From Promethearchaeota archaeon (lineage in GTDB: Archaea > Asgardarchaeota > Lokiarchaeia > Sigynarchaeales > SOKP01): DNA of 64,000 nucleotides. The translations under genes and the position numbers were made by a program. The stretch covers positions 1 to 64,000 of the forward strand of contig JAHPYY010000159.1 of NCBI GenBank assembly GCA_019058515.1, given 5' to 3'. The notes under the pieces are model-generated. The model saw nothing but the letters and a program-made list of their open reading frames with translations. It was not told the DNA's origin and searched no databases. Below are positions 32,125 through 40,823 of the stretch, piece after piece (positions within the stretch are counted from its first letter, which is position 1; the number at the start of each line of letters is the position of its first letter).

Positions 32125-33414
32125 ATGGAGCGTTTTCTAGTGAGTTTACAAGAATGTTTAGCCAGTAGGAAAGACTGTTCTGGTGAAGGTCTAACCTTAT
32201 CCCTAAACGAGATTGAAGATATTTGTAAGTCAACATCTCAAGTGGTACCTTCGAATAGATTTTTCATTATATTACCTGACGGAAATGAGTATAACGGAGG
32301 AATATATAGGTATTTCAAAGGAGAATTATCTTTATTATCCGAGCAACAAAAGACGAAATACACACTGGAATTATATCCTGAATTACATTCAGAGGATCCT
32401 ATTAAATTGGAAGATTTGGTTCGTGTAGGGATTATTTGGCAATATTTATCGTTAAAAGCAGAGAATATGGGGCTCGGAGTCTCCCAACGAGCAAGAGCTC
32501 CAAAGAAGCATAATAAGTTAGTTAATAGTATAACGAATGAAAATCACAGCTTTTTGTATAGCGTTGCAGTTAGAAAAAGAGATAAAGGGAAACTTTTAGA
32601 GGATCAATTAAAACCCCTAGAAATTGTCCCAGAAAAAGGTACTATACTGCTTGATACCCCTTTATGTTATAGGGATCGAGCGATATATACTGGAAAGTAT
32701 AAGGGAGTATCTTTAGAGAAAGCTATTTATAATCAAGTCGAAAGAAAAACCCCCAATTTCTCAGCTTTACACGAGATTTCTCAATTACTTTGGGCATGTG
32801 AAGGTGAGACTGATCATTCTACGCACGGTAACCGAGACGGGTTAGAAAAAAATGGTTATGGACGCGTTCACGCGTCCGGATGTGCTGGATATGCCATTTA
32901 TCCCATTGTATTTGTAGAGGATCTTGCGGATATACCGAAAGGAACTTATATATACAACCCTGTGGGCTATTCAACGCTAAATCGATGGTTAAACTTCAAC
33001 GGAGAAATAGTATACGACCATTTCCTTAGAAAATGGAGCGATGATAATTTCAAAACTAAACTTGAAAGCGAATTTGGAATTGAAAACTCGAATTACATTA
33101 TAATGCTATGTGTTGATAGAAAGAAACCCTGTGCTGGATTCTCGCATAAAATAATGAAGCTTAAATATTGGGCAGAAGTAGAGGCTGGCATGGCCCTCGC
33201 AGGGTTGCAACTCCAAGCGAATGCACTCGGATTGAAATGGAACAAAGTGATCATTTCGAATCCCGATGAACCAAGGTATCGTAATTTATTTTTACTTGAT
33301 AAAGTGGAAAATATGGTTAATTATATGGCCGAGAGTTTGATAAAACTAACGAAAAACGAACGCCTATCGTTAAAAGGAAATCTAATTCCTGCGGTGATTT
33401 TCTATACTGAATGA
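32125..33414 (+). CDS. Tandem nitroreductase-fold (SagB-like) protein
   Basis: 429 residues. The C-terminal half (from about residue 180) is a nitroreductase fold of the SagB/ThcOx kind: YNQVERKTPNFSALHEISQL then LLWACEGETDH, HASGCAGYAIYPIVF, a NYIIMLCVDR strand and WAEVEAGMALAGLQLQANAL with GLKWNKVIIS. The N-terminal half also has a degenerate version: YNGGIYRYFKGEL and VRVGIIWQYLSLKAENMGLG. A fused pair would imitate the usual homodimer, with one FMN site probably lost. Likely an FMN oxidoreductase; substrate unknown. Its 3' end overlaps the convergent metallo-hydrolase gene by 13 bases. Confidence 0.7.
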   Translation: MERFLVSLQECLASRKDCSGEGLTLSLNEIEDICKSTSQVVPSNRFFIILPDGNEYNGGIYRYFKGELSLLSEQQKTKYTLELYPELHSEDPIKLEDLVRVGIIWQYLSLKAENMGLGVSQRARAPKKHNKLVNSITNENHSFLYSVAVRKRDKGKLLEDQLKPLEIVPEKGTILLDTPLCYRDRAIYTGKYKGVSLEKAIYNQVERKTPNFSALHEISQLLWACEGETDHSTHGNRDGLEKNGYGRVHASGCAGYAIYPIVFVEDLADIPKGTYIYNPVGYSTLNRWLNFNGEIVYDHFLRKWSDDNFKTKLESEFGIENSNYIIMLCVDRKKPCAGFSHKIMKLKYWAEVEAGMALAGLQLQANALGLKWNKVIISNPDEPRYRNLFLLDKVENMVNYMAESLIKLTKNERLSLKGNLIPAVIFYTE

Positions 33415-34433
33415 AAATTAAACACAGTGCCTACCCCAACATTAAAAGCTTTTAGAGTTGGATTAATTAAGTTTTCTATAGATTTCTGCAATTGGAATCC
33501 GCTACAATGAATTGGAAAAAGGAGTAAACGCTCATTATTTGAATTGTATTTCAACAAATAACGAATCGTTGACTCAATGCGTTCTTTTGTAGCGTGTGCC
33601 ATGTGAAATCCTCCTATAATGTAAGATATAGGTTTATTGGTTAGCATTTTAACATAATCCAATGAATTCTTCAGCCCTGAATGACAGCATCCCAACAATA
33701 TTATAGCCTTATCGATTAACTCAATTAATAGGAATTTATCGTCTAAAATCCGATCTATCTGTAAAGTATCATTTTGAACAGAAAAAAAATCTCTAAATTC
33801 CTCGTCATCATGAGTTCTAGGAATCTCACCACTAGCTATTATTTTTAGATTATTGTGAGAATATATTTCCTGCGTTGTATTAGAAAATTTAAGACAAGCT
33901 CCTAATTTCTTTACTTTTTGATTGTTAATTGGTTCTTGAATCACGATTTTAGAAGCATTTATCAAATGAGATACTTGATCTAAAGTTTTTCCGCTTAATT
34001 CATTGTTATTAATATTACTTGCGCGTCGGAATACTCTTATATTTAACGCGCTTTCATGAGTTAAAACGGGAATTCCCTCTTCAGTACCTTTTAATATTTC
34101 ATAAAGAGATCCTATGTGGTCATAATGCCAATGAGAAAGAATAATAAAATTGATATCGGAGAGGGAATATCCTCTAATATTAAAATTATGGAGATAACTA
34201 AGATTTGGCCCACCAACATCGAAACAAAAAGTAAAATTTGGATATTTATAATCATTACTAGAAGTTGGAGCGTTTTTATATACATTAATTAGGAATCCAA
34301 TTCCGTGTTCTGCGATGGACTTTGTAGCAAGTAATTTGTTTAAAGAAACTTCGCTTATGTTTTCTTCCTTCCTCAAATTCTCAAACGGATAAACAGCATT
34401 GTTACATAATAAAACTATTTCTATCTCAGTCAT
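33402..34433 (-). CDS. MBL-fold metallo-hydrolase (COG1237-like)
   Basis: 343 residues. Metal-binding motif ILSHWHYDHIGSL (H-x-H-x-D-H), later metal ligands in IIGGFHMAHA and FPIHCSGF, and the characteristic LLGCCHSGLKNSLDYV. These place it with the 7,8-dihydropterin-6-yl-methyl-aminobenzene phosphate synthase-like group (COG1237), enzymes linked to methanopterin-type cofactor synthesis in archaea, though many members are uncharacterised. An insert between about residues 150 and 235 is not typical. Last gene of a minus-strand pair with the EamA transporter. Confidence 0.8.
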   Translation of the reverse strand: MTEIEIVLLCNNAVYPFENLRKEENISEVSLNKLLATKSIAEHGIGFLINVYKNAPTSSNDYKYPNFTFCFDVGGPNLSYLHNFNIRGYSLSDINFIILSHWHYDHIGSLYEILKGTEEGIPVLTHESALNIRVFRRASNINNNELSGKTLDQVSHLINASKIVIQEPINNQKVKKLGACLKFSNTTQEIYSHNNLKIIASGEIPRTHDDEEFRDFFSVQNDTLQIDRILDDKFLLIELIDKAIILLGCCHSGLKNSLDYVKMLTNKPISYIIGGFHMAHATKERIESTIRYLLKYNSNNERLLLFPIHCSGFQLQKSIENLINPTLKAFNVGVGTVFNFHSV

Positions 34434-34460
34434 TTTATAACAACAAAATTGTTGAATTTC

Positions 34461-35462
34461 TTATAAAAATATTATTATATAATTACCAATAATTATTAAG
34501 ATTACGGCAATGAGGAAACGCTTTCTAAACTTTTCTTTTAAAAAAATTACAGATAAAAAGAGTTGAAGCATCGGTGTGTTGGCTGTAAATGTGCTAGTTA
34601 AAACTAATCCATTTATCTCTGCAGCAATGAAAAAGAAAGAATCGGCAAATCCTAATGATAAAGCCCCAGCAATACCAAAATACAAATAGCGTTTAAGATG
34701 ATTTCTGTTTTCTTTTCTAAAACTTCCATAGTAATCTCGATCAAACCATCCTAGTATTACTACGAATATTAATCCAAAAAGTATCCTAAAGAATGTTGTT
34801 ACAAATACATCTTGAGCAATTATACGAGCTTGATTGAAGGATATAATTGATAACGCCCAAAAAAACGCCGTTCCGAGAGCGGCAGCCACACCAAGAATAA
34901 GTTTTTCTGTATGAGTTTCATCTAGCTTATTTTCGAGATTATTTAGGATCTCGGGATTCTCCCCGCTATTATTATGTAATTTAAGATTATCCTGGATTTT
35001 TGCAACCGAAGTTTTCGGTTTATCTTTAGTACTCAATAAAAATACACTTGATAGTATTAACAAACCCCCTATTAAAATTGCGGGTGTAATCAATTCTCCA
35101 AAAAAGAAAAACGCTAGTGGATATACTATTACTAAGGATAATTGAGTTAAGGGATACGATCTCGATGCGTCTATCTTTCTCAAAGAGTAGAAATAAAGCA
35201 AATCCCCAAGAGTAACAGTGATACCAGAAATTACACTTGCAATCAAATAACTTATTAATTGGTCCGTTTCTAACTGGATAATTAAAGAATAATTTCCCAA
35301 TAAAATCGATATAAAGAAGGTAGAAATTAAGACGATTATTAATCTAAACAGTAGATTTGTTTTCTCATCAGTGTATCCCAGATGGTGCTTGTAGATCAAC
35401 GAAGCAGCAGCCCATGTGAAGATAGCGTTAAATGTGAATAAGTATCCGATTAATTCTGGCAT
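34461..35462 (-). CDS. EamA/DMT family transporter
   Basis: 333 residues with ten transmembrane helices arranged as two EamA repeats. First repeat ends near SYPLTQLSLVIVYPLAFFFF; a charged loop (KDKPKTSVAKIQDNLKL) separates it from the second, which ends LTSTFTANTPMLQLFLSVIF with FLKEKFRKRF. Members of this superfamily export metabolites or exchange sugars and nucleosides across the membrane. The substrate cannot be told. 28 bases upstream of the metallo-hydrolase gene on the minus strand, so possibly one transcript. Confidence 0.82.
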   Translation of the reverse strand: MPELIGYLFTFNAIFTWAAASLIYKHHLGYTDEKTNLLFRLIIVLISTFFISILLGNYSLIIQLETDQLISYLIASVISGITVTLGDLLYFYSLRKIDASRSYPLTQLSLVIVYPLAFFFFGELITPAILIGGLLILSSVFLLSTKDKPKTSVAKIQDNLKLHNNSGENPEILNNLENKLDETHTEKLILGVAAALGTAFFWALSIISFNQARIIAQDVFVTTFFRILFGLIFVVILGWFDRDYYGSFRKENRNHLKRYLYFGIAGALSLGFADSFFFIAAEINGLVLTSTFTANTPMLQLFLSVIFLKEKFRKRFLIAVILIIIGNYIIIFL

Positions 35463-35619
35463 TGATTAAACTTAATATCAAAGGGGTTAAAAGGTCTTGG
35501 TTTTAAAAGACCTAAGTTTTCAAGAGACATAGAAAATTTAAGCAATTTTCGTAGATTGGTTGACAAGATAGGTTAACCTAATGATTTAATAATATTCAAT
35601 TATTAATCTACTCGTTAAG

Positions 35620-36252
35620 ATGGAAAAATTCGATGAAATTTTTACATTATTGTTCAAATACATTCCCGGAAGCCTATTTGGATTATTATCCGTGATCGTG
35701 GGCGTCTTAGGAGATCTAATTGCTTTTTTACACTATCCGGGATATAATATTATCGATAACATGGTAAGTGATTTAGGAAATGGTCCAGGAGGAGTTTTTT
35801 TTAATGTCTCTATGATCTTTTCCGGTATATTCGCATTTATTTATTTCGTTTATATCAGTAAGATTTTAAAATACGATAATAACGCCAATTCAAACAATTA
35901 CGACACAGTTAGAAAAGCTGGTTTAGTATGCGCGTATACATCTAGCATATTTTTTTCCCTTATTGGAGTTTTTCCTTCGTACGAAAATTATATCATCATT
36001 TTTACGATACACGGAATTTGCGCTTTTACGAGCTGGATATCTGCCGTTGGATATTTAAGCTTTTTTTGCTATCTCTTTTCTAAGGACATTCGATTCTCAA
36101 AATTCGAGTCGTATTCTGGACTCGTATTAGTAGCGTTTTTTATCTTCTTCTTTTTTACCTTCTCTCCTTTAACGGAGTGGATTTTAAATTTCGTAATTAT
36201 CGTCTGGTGGTTTTATTTTCCTTCAGTGTTATACTTCAATAGAATAAATTAA
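35620..36252 (+). CDS. DUF998-like integral membrane protein
   Basis: 210 residues, six hydrophobic segments. Family-like features: GDLIAFLHYPGYNIIDNMVS, DLGNGPGGVFFNVSMIFSGI and an F-P-x-(Y/H) turn at FFSLIGVFPSYENYI. DUF998 proteins have no agreed function. It converges with an MFS gene five bases after its stop. Confidence 0.7.
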   Translation: MEKFDEIFTLLFKYIPGSLFGLLSVIVGVLGDLIAFLHYPGYNIIDNMVSDLGNGPGGVFFNVSMIFSGIFAFIYFVYISKILKYDNNANSNNYDTVRKAGLVCAYTSSIFFSLIGVFPSYENYIIIFTIHGICAFTSWISAVGYLSFFCYLFSKDIRFSKFESYSGLVLVAFFIFFFFTFSPLTEWILNFVIIVWWFYFPSVLYFNRIN

Positions 36253-36257
36253 CCCTG

Positions 36258-37607
36258 TTACTCAGAAGAGTCAACGATAGTTAACAAATGATTTTTCTTG
36301 AGGTAAGCAATTGCGATGAATTCAGCAATAAAACCTAGAATTGCGGAGAAAAAATATAGATTAATAATACCTATAATCTCCGCAAGTGGTCCCGAAATGA
36401 TAGTACCAACTGGTACAATAGCACTCGCAATCGATACTAAAATCGATATAACTCTGCCTTGTTTATCAGGAGGAATTTGGGTTTGAATTAAGGTAAGTAG
36501 CATTACATTAACCACGGGAATCATAGCCCCCAAAATAAATGCGCCTATTCCTATCATCAAAAATAATCCGATAGGGGTGAAGGTTACAATAATATAACCG
36601 ATATCACCTAAAATAAATCCTATAAGTATGATTAATTGCATATGTTTCCATTTTTTTTTAATGGTAGTAAGCAATGCTCCGAAGAATAATCCTCCCTGAT
36701 ATAAAGCCATAACTAATGCTAAATCAAGAGCATTTCCCGAGTGAAATATTTCGACATAGAACGGAATAAGAGTGTTAAACGGCATTTTAAGAAAATTCTT
36801 AAATGTAGTCAGAACTATCAAAATGAGAAGCAGAGGAGTAGTTTTTAAAACCGCTATGCCTTCGTTAAAGTCTCGTTTGAAAGAGAATTCTTTCTGTTCC
36901 TCTTCTCCTTTCTCAAGTTGTGGTATCGATATAGACAAGAGAGGAACCAGCGCTATGAAAAAAGTTATAATATCAATCCATAAAATTTGATTAATAACAA
37001 ATAAAGTTAACAGAGTTCCCGCGATACCGGGTCCTATAACTTGGATTAAACCTGTAAAGATGTAGTTAATACCGTTAATGCGACTTAATTTTTCTTTAGG
37101 AACCATAATTGGGATAAGAGCGTTCACAGTCGGAAAATGAAAGGCTTGAAATAACCCTCGTAATCCATTTATTAAAATAATAGCCCATATATTTGAAGCT
37201 GCAAAGATGAAAACTATTATCAGCCAAAAAGTAATTAAAGCTTGAAGAGAATCCGCAATTAAGATAGCAAGTTTTTTGTTCCACCGATCTGTGAATACTC
37301 CGGCTATAGGGGTTAAAACTACCATTGGTAATGTCCCCAAAAAAACAGAAATTGAAATTAACACTGGACTTTCAGTTTCTATTGTTATCCACCAAGTGAT
37401 CACGAATTGAACTATAGACGAGCCCAGTATAGAGACCAACTGTCCCGAAAAGAAAAACATATAATGTCTAAACGTTTTACTTGTAGGTTTTTCTTCTGTT
37501 ATCTTATTTAGGGTCAAAGTATCTAGAAAAAGGTTAAAAAACTGATAAGGATAACTATTTACATTAATATCCTCTAATAAACGTTTTGAAAATTCTGCTA
37601 GTTCCAA
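36258..37607 (-). CDS. MFS transporter (MFS_3/EntS-like)
   Basis: 449 residues with twelve predicted helices. Signature segments: HYMFFFSGQLVSILGSSIVQ, FLGTLPMVVLTPIAGVFTDR with WNKKLAIL, GLRGLFQAFHFPTVNALIPI then VPKEKLSRING, and QTQIPPDKQGRVISI in the C half. This is the group that contains enterobactin exporter EntS and macrolide exporters. Likely a drug or siderophore-type exporter. An N-terminal soluble extension of about 40 residues is unusual. Confidence 0.83.
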   Translation of the reverse strand: MELAEFSKRLLEDINVNSYPYQFFNLFLDTLTLNKITEEKPTSKTFRHYMFFFSGQLVSILGSSIVQFVITWWITIETESPVLISISVFLGTLPMVVLTPIAGVFTDRWNKKLAILIADSLQALITFWLIIVFIFAASNIWAIILINGLRGLFQAFHFPTVNALIPIMVPKEKLSRINGINYIFTGLIQVIGPGIAGTLLTLFVINQILWIDIITFFIALVPLLSISIPQLEKGEEEQKEFSFKRDFNEGIAVLKTTPLLLILIVLTTFKNFLKMPFNTLIPFYVEIFHSGNALDLALVMALYQGGLFFGALLTTIKKKWKHMQLIILIGFILGDIGYIIVTFTPIGLFLMIGIGAFILGAMIPVVNVMLLTLIQTQIPPDKQGRVISILVSIASAIVPVGTIISGPLAEIIGIINLYFFSAILGFIAEFIAIAYLKKNHLLTIVDSSE

Positions 37608-37902
37608 TTTATTCCTATCATCTTATACAATTTCAAAGATAAATATAAAATCGATTTATAAATTGTATTTAAATGAGAAAGTGATAAAATTTCTCTGCAT
37701 AGTATTAAAATTTGAAAATAATTTTTCAAATAACACTAAAAAATTCGATTTAAAAGTAATGGATAGAGATTTAAATTTATAAATTTTTAAGTTTTTAAGA
37801 AGTGGTAATCAATCTTAATCAAATAATTGATTAAGTTAAGAATTACCAAGGGATATGATTTAAGTTCGAGTATCTTAATAATATAAGAGTTGAAACACAA
37901 AT

Positions 37903-38607
37903 TTGACCGAATATACGCAAACTCATGAATCAAGGTTATTTAAAAATTTCCTTAAATACATCATAATAATTCTAAGCGTTTTTGTTGCTTGCGTAAACCT
38001 TTTAATAATTGCGGATCTTTTTCAAGATTTTTGGATTCTCGCTTTAATGATTGGAATTGTTTTTGGGATTGGACTAATTGTCATTCGTTATTATAGAAGA
38101 AAGCGATTGTATATCCTTATTGATACTACATTTTTACAGGAACAATTTGAAGCGCTTTTTAATATTCCTGCGGTTAAAAAGGGCAAATTCAGAAAAGATT
38201 ATAAACAATGGTTAAGAAAAGTTAACGATAGGCCTTCTGCTTTGAAAAATGTTAACCAAAATCCCAACCTTTATCTTCAACAAGGAACTAATAAGCATAT
38301 ACTGGTAAATACAAATGTTAAATTCGATTGGTACTGTTTCTTCGTTATTAGTTTTTTTTTGCCGATGTTTTTTGGCATAATTTATGTTTCTGTACTGTAC
38401 TGGTACATATCTGTACCGCTTTTCAGTGTGATTTTGTTGGTATTTTATTTTTCTCGCAAAAAAAACAGCGGTCAATTACTCAATTACTTGGACTCAGAAG
38501 TAAAAAGAGATTTGTTTGAAATTGAAACGGGATATCGTCCGACAACAAAAAGCGACAAAATTTCGTTTAAGTATCGAAAATGGTTAATAGTCAAAGAATT
38601 CGGATAA
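37903..38607 (+). CDS. Membrane protein with two TM hairpins, unknown
   Basis: 234 residues from a TTG start. Hydrophobic hairpins at about residues 16-66 (YIIIILSVFVACVNLLIIAD, ILALMIGIVFGIGLIVIRYY) and 145-185 (FVISFFLPMFFGIIYVSVLY). The loop and C-terminus share a repeated motif: FNIPAVKKGKFRKDYKQWLR in the first half and GYRPTTKSDKISFKYRKWLI at the end, so the gene may be an internal duplication. Function unknown. Confidence 0.55.
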   Translation: MTEYTQTHESRLFKNFLKYIIIILSVFVACVNLLIIADLFQDFWILALMIGIVFGIGLIVIRYYRRKRLYILIDTTFLQEQFEALFNIPAVKKGKFRKDYKQWLRKVNDRPSALKNVNQNPNLYLQQGTNKHILVNTNVKFDWYCFFVISFFLPMFFGIIYVSVLYWYISVPLFSVILLVFYFSRKKNSGQLLNYLDSEVKRDLFEIETGYRPTTKSDKISFKYRKWLIVKEFG

Positions 38608-38780
38608 TTTAAGAGAAAATATATTGCTTTATCTTAATTTCTTAAACCTTTTTAGCAATCTCAATCAATTCAAAAACATAGATTTTTTTACCTCTAAAAT
38701 TATGGGGCTTTCTCTAACTAGTTCAGATTTAGGTTATCTTTAGAAAATATTTTTTTAATTTTCATCATACATAATTAGTA

Positions 38781-39200
38781 ATGAGGTTCTTATCCTTTCA
38801 TTGTGATTATTTTAAATACAATACTACCGAAAAAAGTCGCTCAAAAATTATTGAAGACTTAACAGCCGAAAATCGGGAAAACGAAATCACTAATACAATC
38901 GTTCTATTTATAAGTATTGAAAAACAAGACGAGAAGAAAGACGCTCTCTTAGAAGAGGCAATTAGTGAAATCAAGAAAATTACCGATCAATTAAAAGTAT
39001 CAAATGTAGTGCTACTTTCATTTGCCCATTTGTTTGGAGAATTAAGTAGTCCCGAGTTTGGTTATAATTCACTAATAAACTTAGAATTAATGCTCGTAAA
39101 ACACAATTTTAAAGTAATTAGACCTCCATTTGGATGGTTTAACGAGCTCGAATTTAAAGCCAAGGGTCATCCTTTATCGCGCATATCGCGAAAAATATAG
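38781..39200 (+). CDS. Free-standing archaeal ThrRS editing domain
   Basis: 139 residues that match end to end the N-terminal editing domain of archaeal threonyl-tRNA synthetase: MRFLSFHCDYFKYNTTEKSR, ENEITNTIVLFISIEKQDE, VSNVVLLSFAHLFGELSSPE, HNFKVIRPPFGWFNELEFKA and KGHPLSRISRKI. No aminoacylation domain follows; the stop comes exactly at the domain boundary. This fold is related to D-aminoacyl-tRNA deacylase and normally removes Ser from tRNA-Thr. The His of FAHL is kept. In archaeal ThrRS the residue after GWY/F is usually Lys, as I recall implicated in editing; here it is Asn. It may edit in trans or have another tRNA substrate. Confidence 0.82.
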   Translation: MRFLSFHCDYFKYNTTEKSRSKIIEDLTAENRENEITNTIVLFISIEKQDEKKDALLEEAISEIKKITDQLKVSNVVLLSFAHLFGELSSPEFGYNSLINLELMLVKHNFKVIRPPFGWFNELEFKAKGHPLSRISRKI

Positions 39201-39349
39201 ATTTCACCCTTTGACCATAAAAATCTATTCTTATAAAGATATAAATAGTAATTTAATTAAAGTAATTTATTGAGTTTAATTTCACTAATTTAAAGTTTTC
39301 ATTTTTTCTGCATTAAAATCAAACAAATTAAATAGAGGGAACTAAAATT

Positions 39350-40822
39350 ATAGAAAATGAGATCATAACAGAATTCACCAACATCGTTGGGAAGCGATTC
39401 GTTTCTAATTCTCCTGAAATTAGATTTTTATATCATTACGATTTTATTACATCTGAGCCCGAAGGACAATGCGACGCCGTAGTTATGCCTAAATCTTCTA
39501 AAGAAGTTCAGAAAATAGTTCAAATCGCCAACAAACATAAAATTCCACTAATTCCTTGGGTGTCCGGAATAAACTTCGGAAGTATCGCAACCCCAAGAAA
39601 AGGAGGAGTAGTGGTTGATTTAAGGCGACTTAATCGCGTTCTGGAAATTAACGAGGACGATATGTACGCTGTAATTGAAGGAGGTACTACTTGGGCAGAT
39701 TTAAAAGGTTACTTAGACAGATATCATCCTGATCTTAAAGCAGGGATTACATGGTCACCCCCAGGCACGGGAGTTGTACCTTCTTGCTTGTGTTATGGAA
39801 TGTTTGATTTAGGTATGATTGGGGGAACGGGGGCAGAATTTGTAAACGGATTCGAAGCGGTGTTAGGAACGGGCGAATTGGTGAAAGTGGGTTCCTGCAG
39901 CCTTTCAAATTATTGGTACGGAAGGCAACCTTTGCCCGATCTTGCAGGACTCTTTATAGGTTGGGAGGGAACAACGGGAATTATTACAAAAGCGGGGATA
40001 AAACTGTGGCCAAAATTGCCCTATCGAACTGATTTTTTAACTATGGCCCAAACAGTGAGGAAAGGGATTCCTATCTTATTGAGATTAGCTAAAGCAGGGC
40101 TCGGTGTAATTGATATATGTGGTTTGAACTTAGGTTGGTCCCAATCTCTTCAAGGGATGAACGAGGAGAATGCCACTAAAGATCCAGTTGGGAGTGGGAT
40201 TCCCGATTTTATCGGATTAATCTCAACTCAAGCTTATACCAAAAAACAGCACGATGCCCAATGCGAAGCGATAACTGAAATGTTCAACAAAGAGAGATTA
40301 CAAATTTTTCCCGCAGACCAAGCAATGAAGCTATATTCAAAGAAGAATAGGGGAATTATGGAACATTTGACGCCTTCAACCGGAGGACAGACTCCAATTC
40401 AATTTTGGGGATGCTGGAACTTTTCCAGAGGGGGTGGTGGTCAATGGGTAGGTTCCTATTGCTCTACGAGGGATATCGTAAAATACTACGAGCTTTCTCG
40501 CGAAGTGTGTCTCAAACACGATATTGTCCCTCAATTTTACACAAGAATCATGTTTGGAGGACATTATTGCGTAGCAAGAACTAACCTAAACTTTAATAAA
40601 AACGACCCTAAAGACATAGAAAAAGCAAGAATTGCGCTACAAGAAATCCACGACGCAGTTCAACAACTTGATGGCGTAGTAATGTACAAACCCCCAAAGT
40701 GGGCAGTTCAAACCTATAAAAATAAGACTTTACCCGAAACGACGAATTTAATTAACAAAATAAAAAGATTACTGGATCCTAACAACATTATGAATCCGGG
40801 TCAAGGGATAGGTGACGATTAA
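39350..40822 (+). CDS. FAD-linked oxidase (GlcD/lactate dehydrogenase type)
   Basis: 490 residues if translation begins at the ATA at 39350 (ribosome site AGAGGGA at 39334-39340, nine-base spacer); the first ATG, at 39485, would remove conserved sequence (FTNIVGKRFVSNSPEIRF, EPEGQCDAVVMP). FAD-binding PCMH domain: LIPWVSGINFGSIATPRKGG, GTTWADLKGYL, GTGAEFVNGFEAVLGTGELV. C-terminal FAD-oxidase domain: GHYCVARTNLNFNKNDPKD, and the end LLDPNNIMNPGQGI. Members oxidise glycolate, D-lactate, vanillyl or related alcohols. The overlapping Fe-S partner gene is the expected electron acceptor. Confidence 0.85.
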   Translation: MENEIITEFTNIVGKRFVSNSPEIRFLYHYDFITSEPEGQCDAVVMPKSSKEVQKIVQIANKHKIPLIPWVSGINFGSIATPRKGGVVVDLRRLNRVLEINEDDMYAVIEGGTTWADLKGYLDRYHPDLKAGITWSPPGTGVVPSCLCYGMFDLGMIGGTGAEFVNGFEAVLGTGELVKVGSCSLSNYWYGRQPLPDLAGLFIGWEGTTGIITKAGIKLWPKLPYRTDFLTMAQTVRKGIPILLRLAKAGLGVIDICGLNLGWSQSLQGMNEENATKDPVGSGIPDFIGLISTQAYTKKQHDAQCEAITEMFNKERLQIFPADQAMKLYSKKNRGIMEHLTPSTGGQTPIQFWGCWNFSRGGGGQWVGSYCSTRDIVKYYELSREVCLKHDIVPQFYTRIMFGGHYCVARTNLNFNKNDPKDIEKARIALQEIHDAVQQLDGVVMYKPPKWAVQTYKNKTLPETTNLINKIKRLLDPNNIMNPGQGIGDD

Positions 40823-40823
40823 A

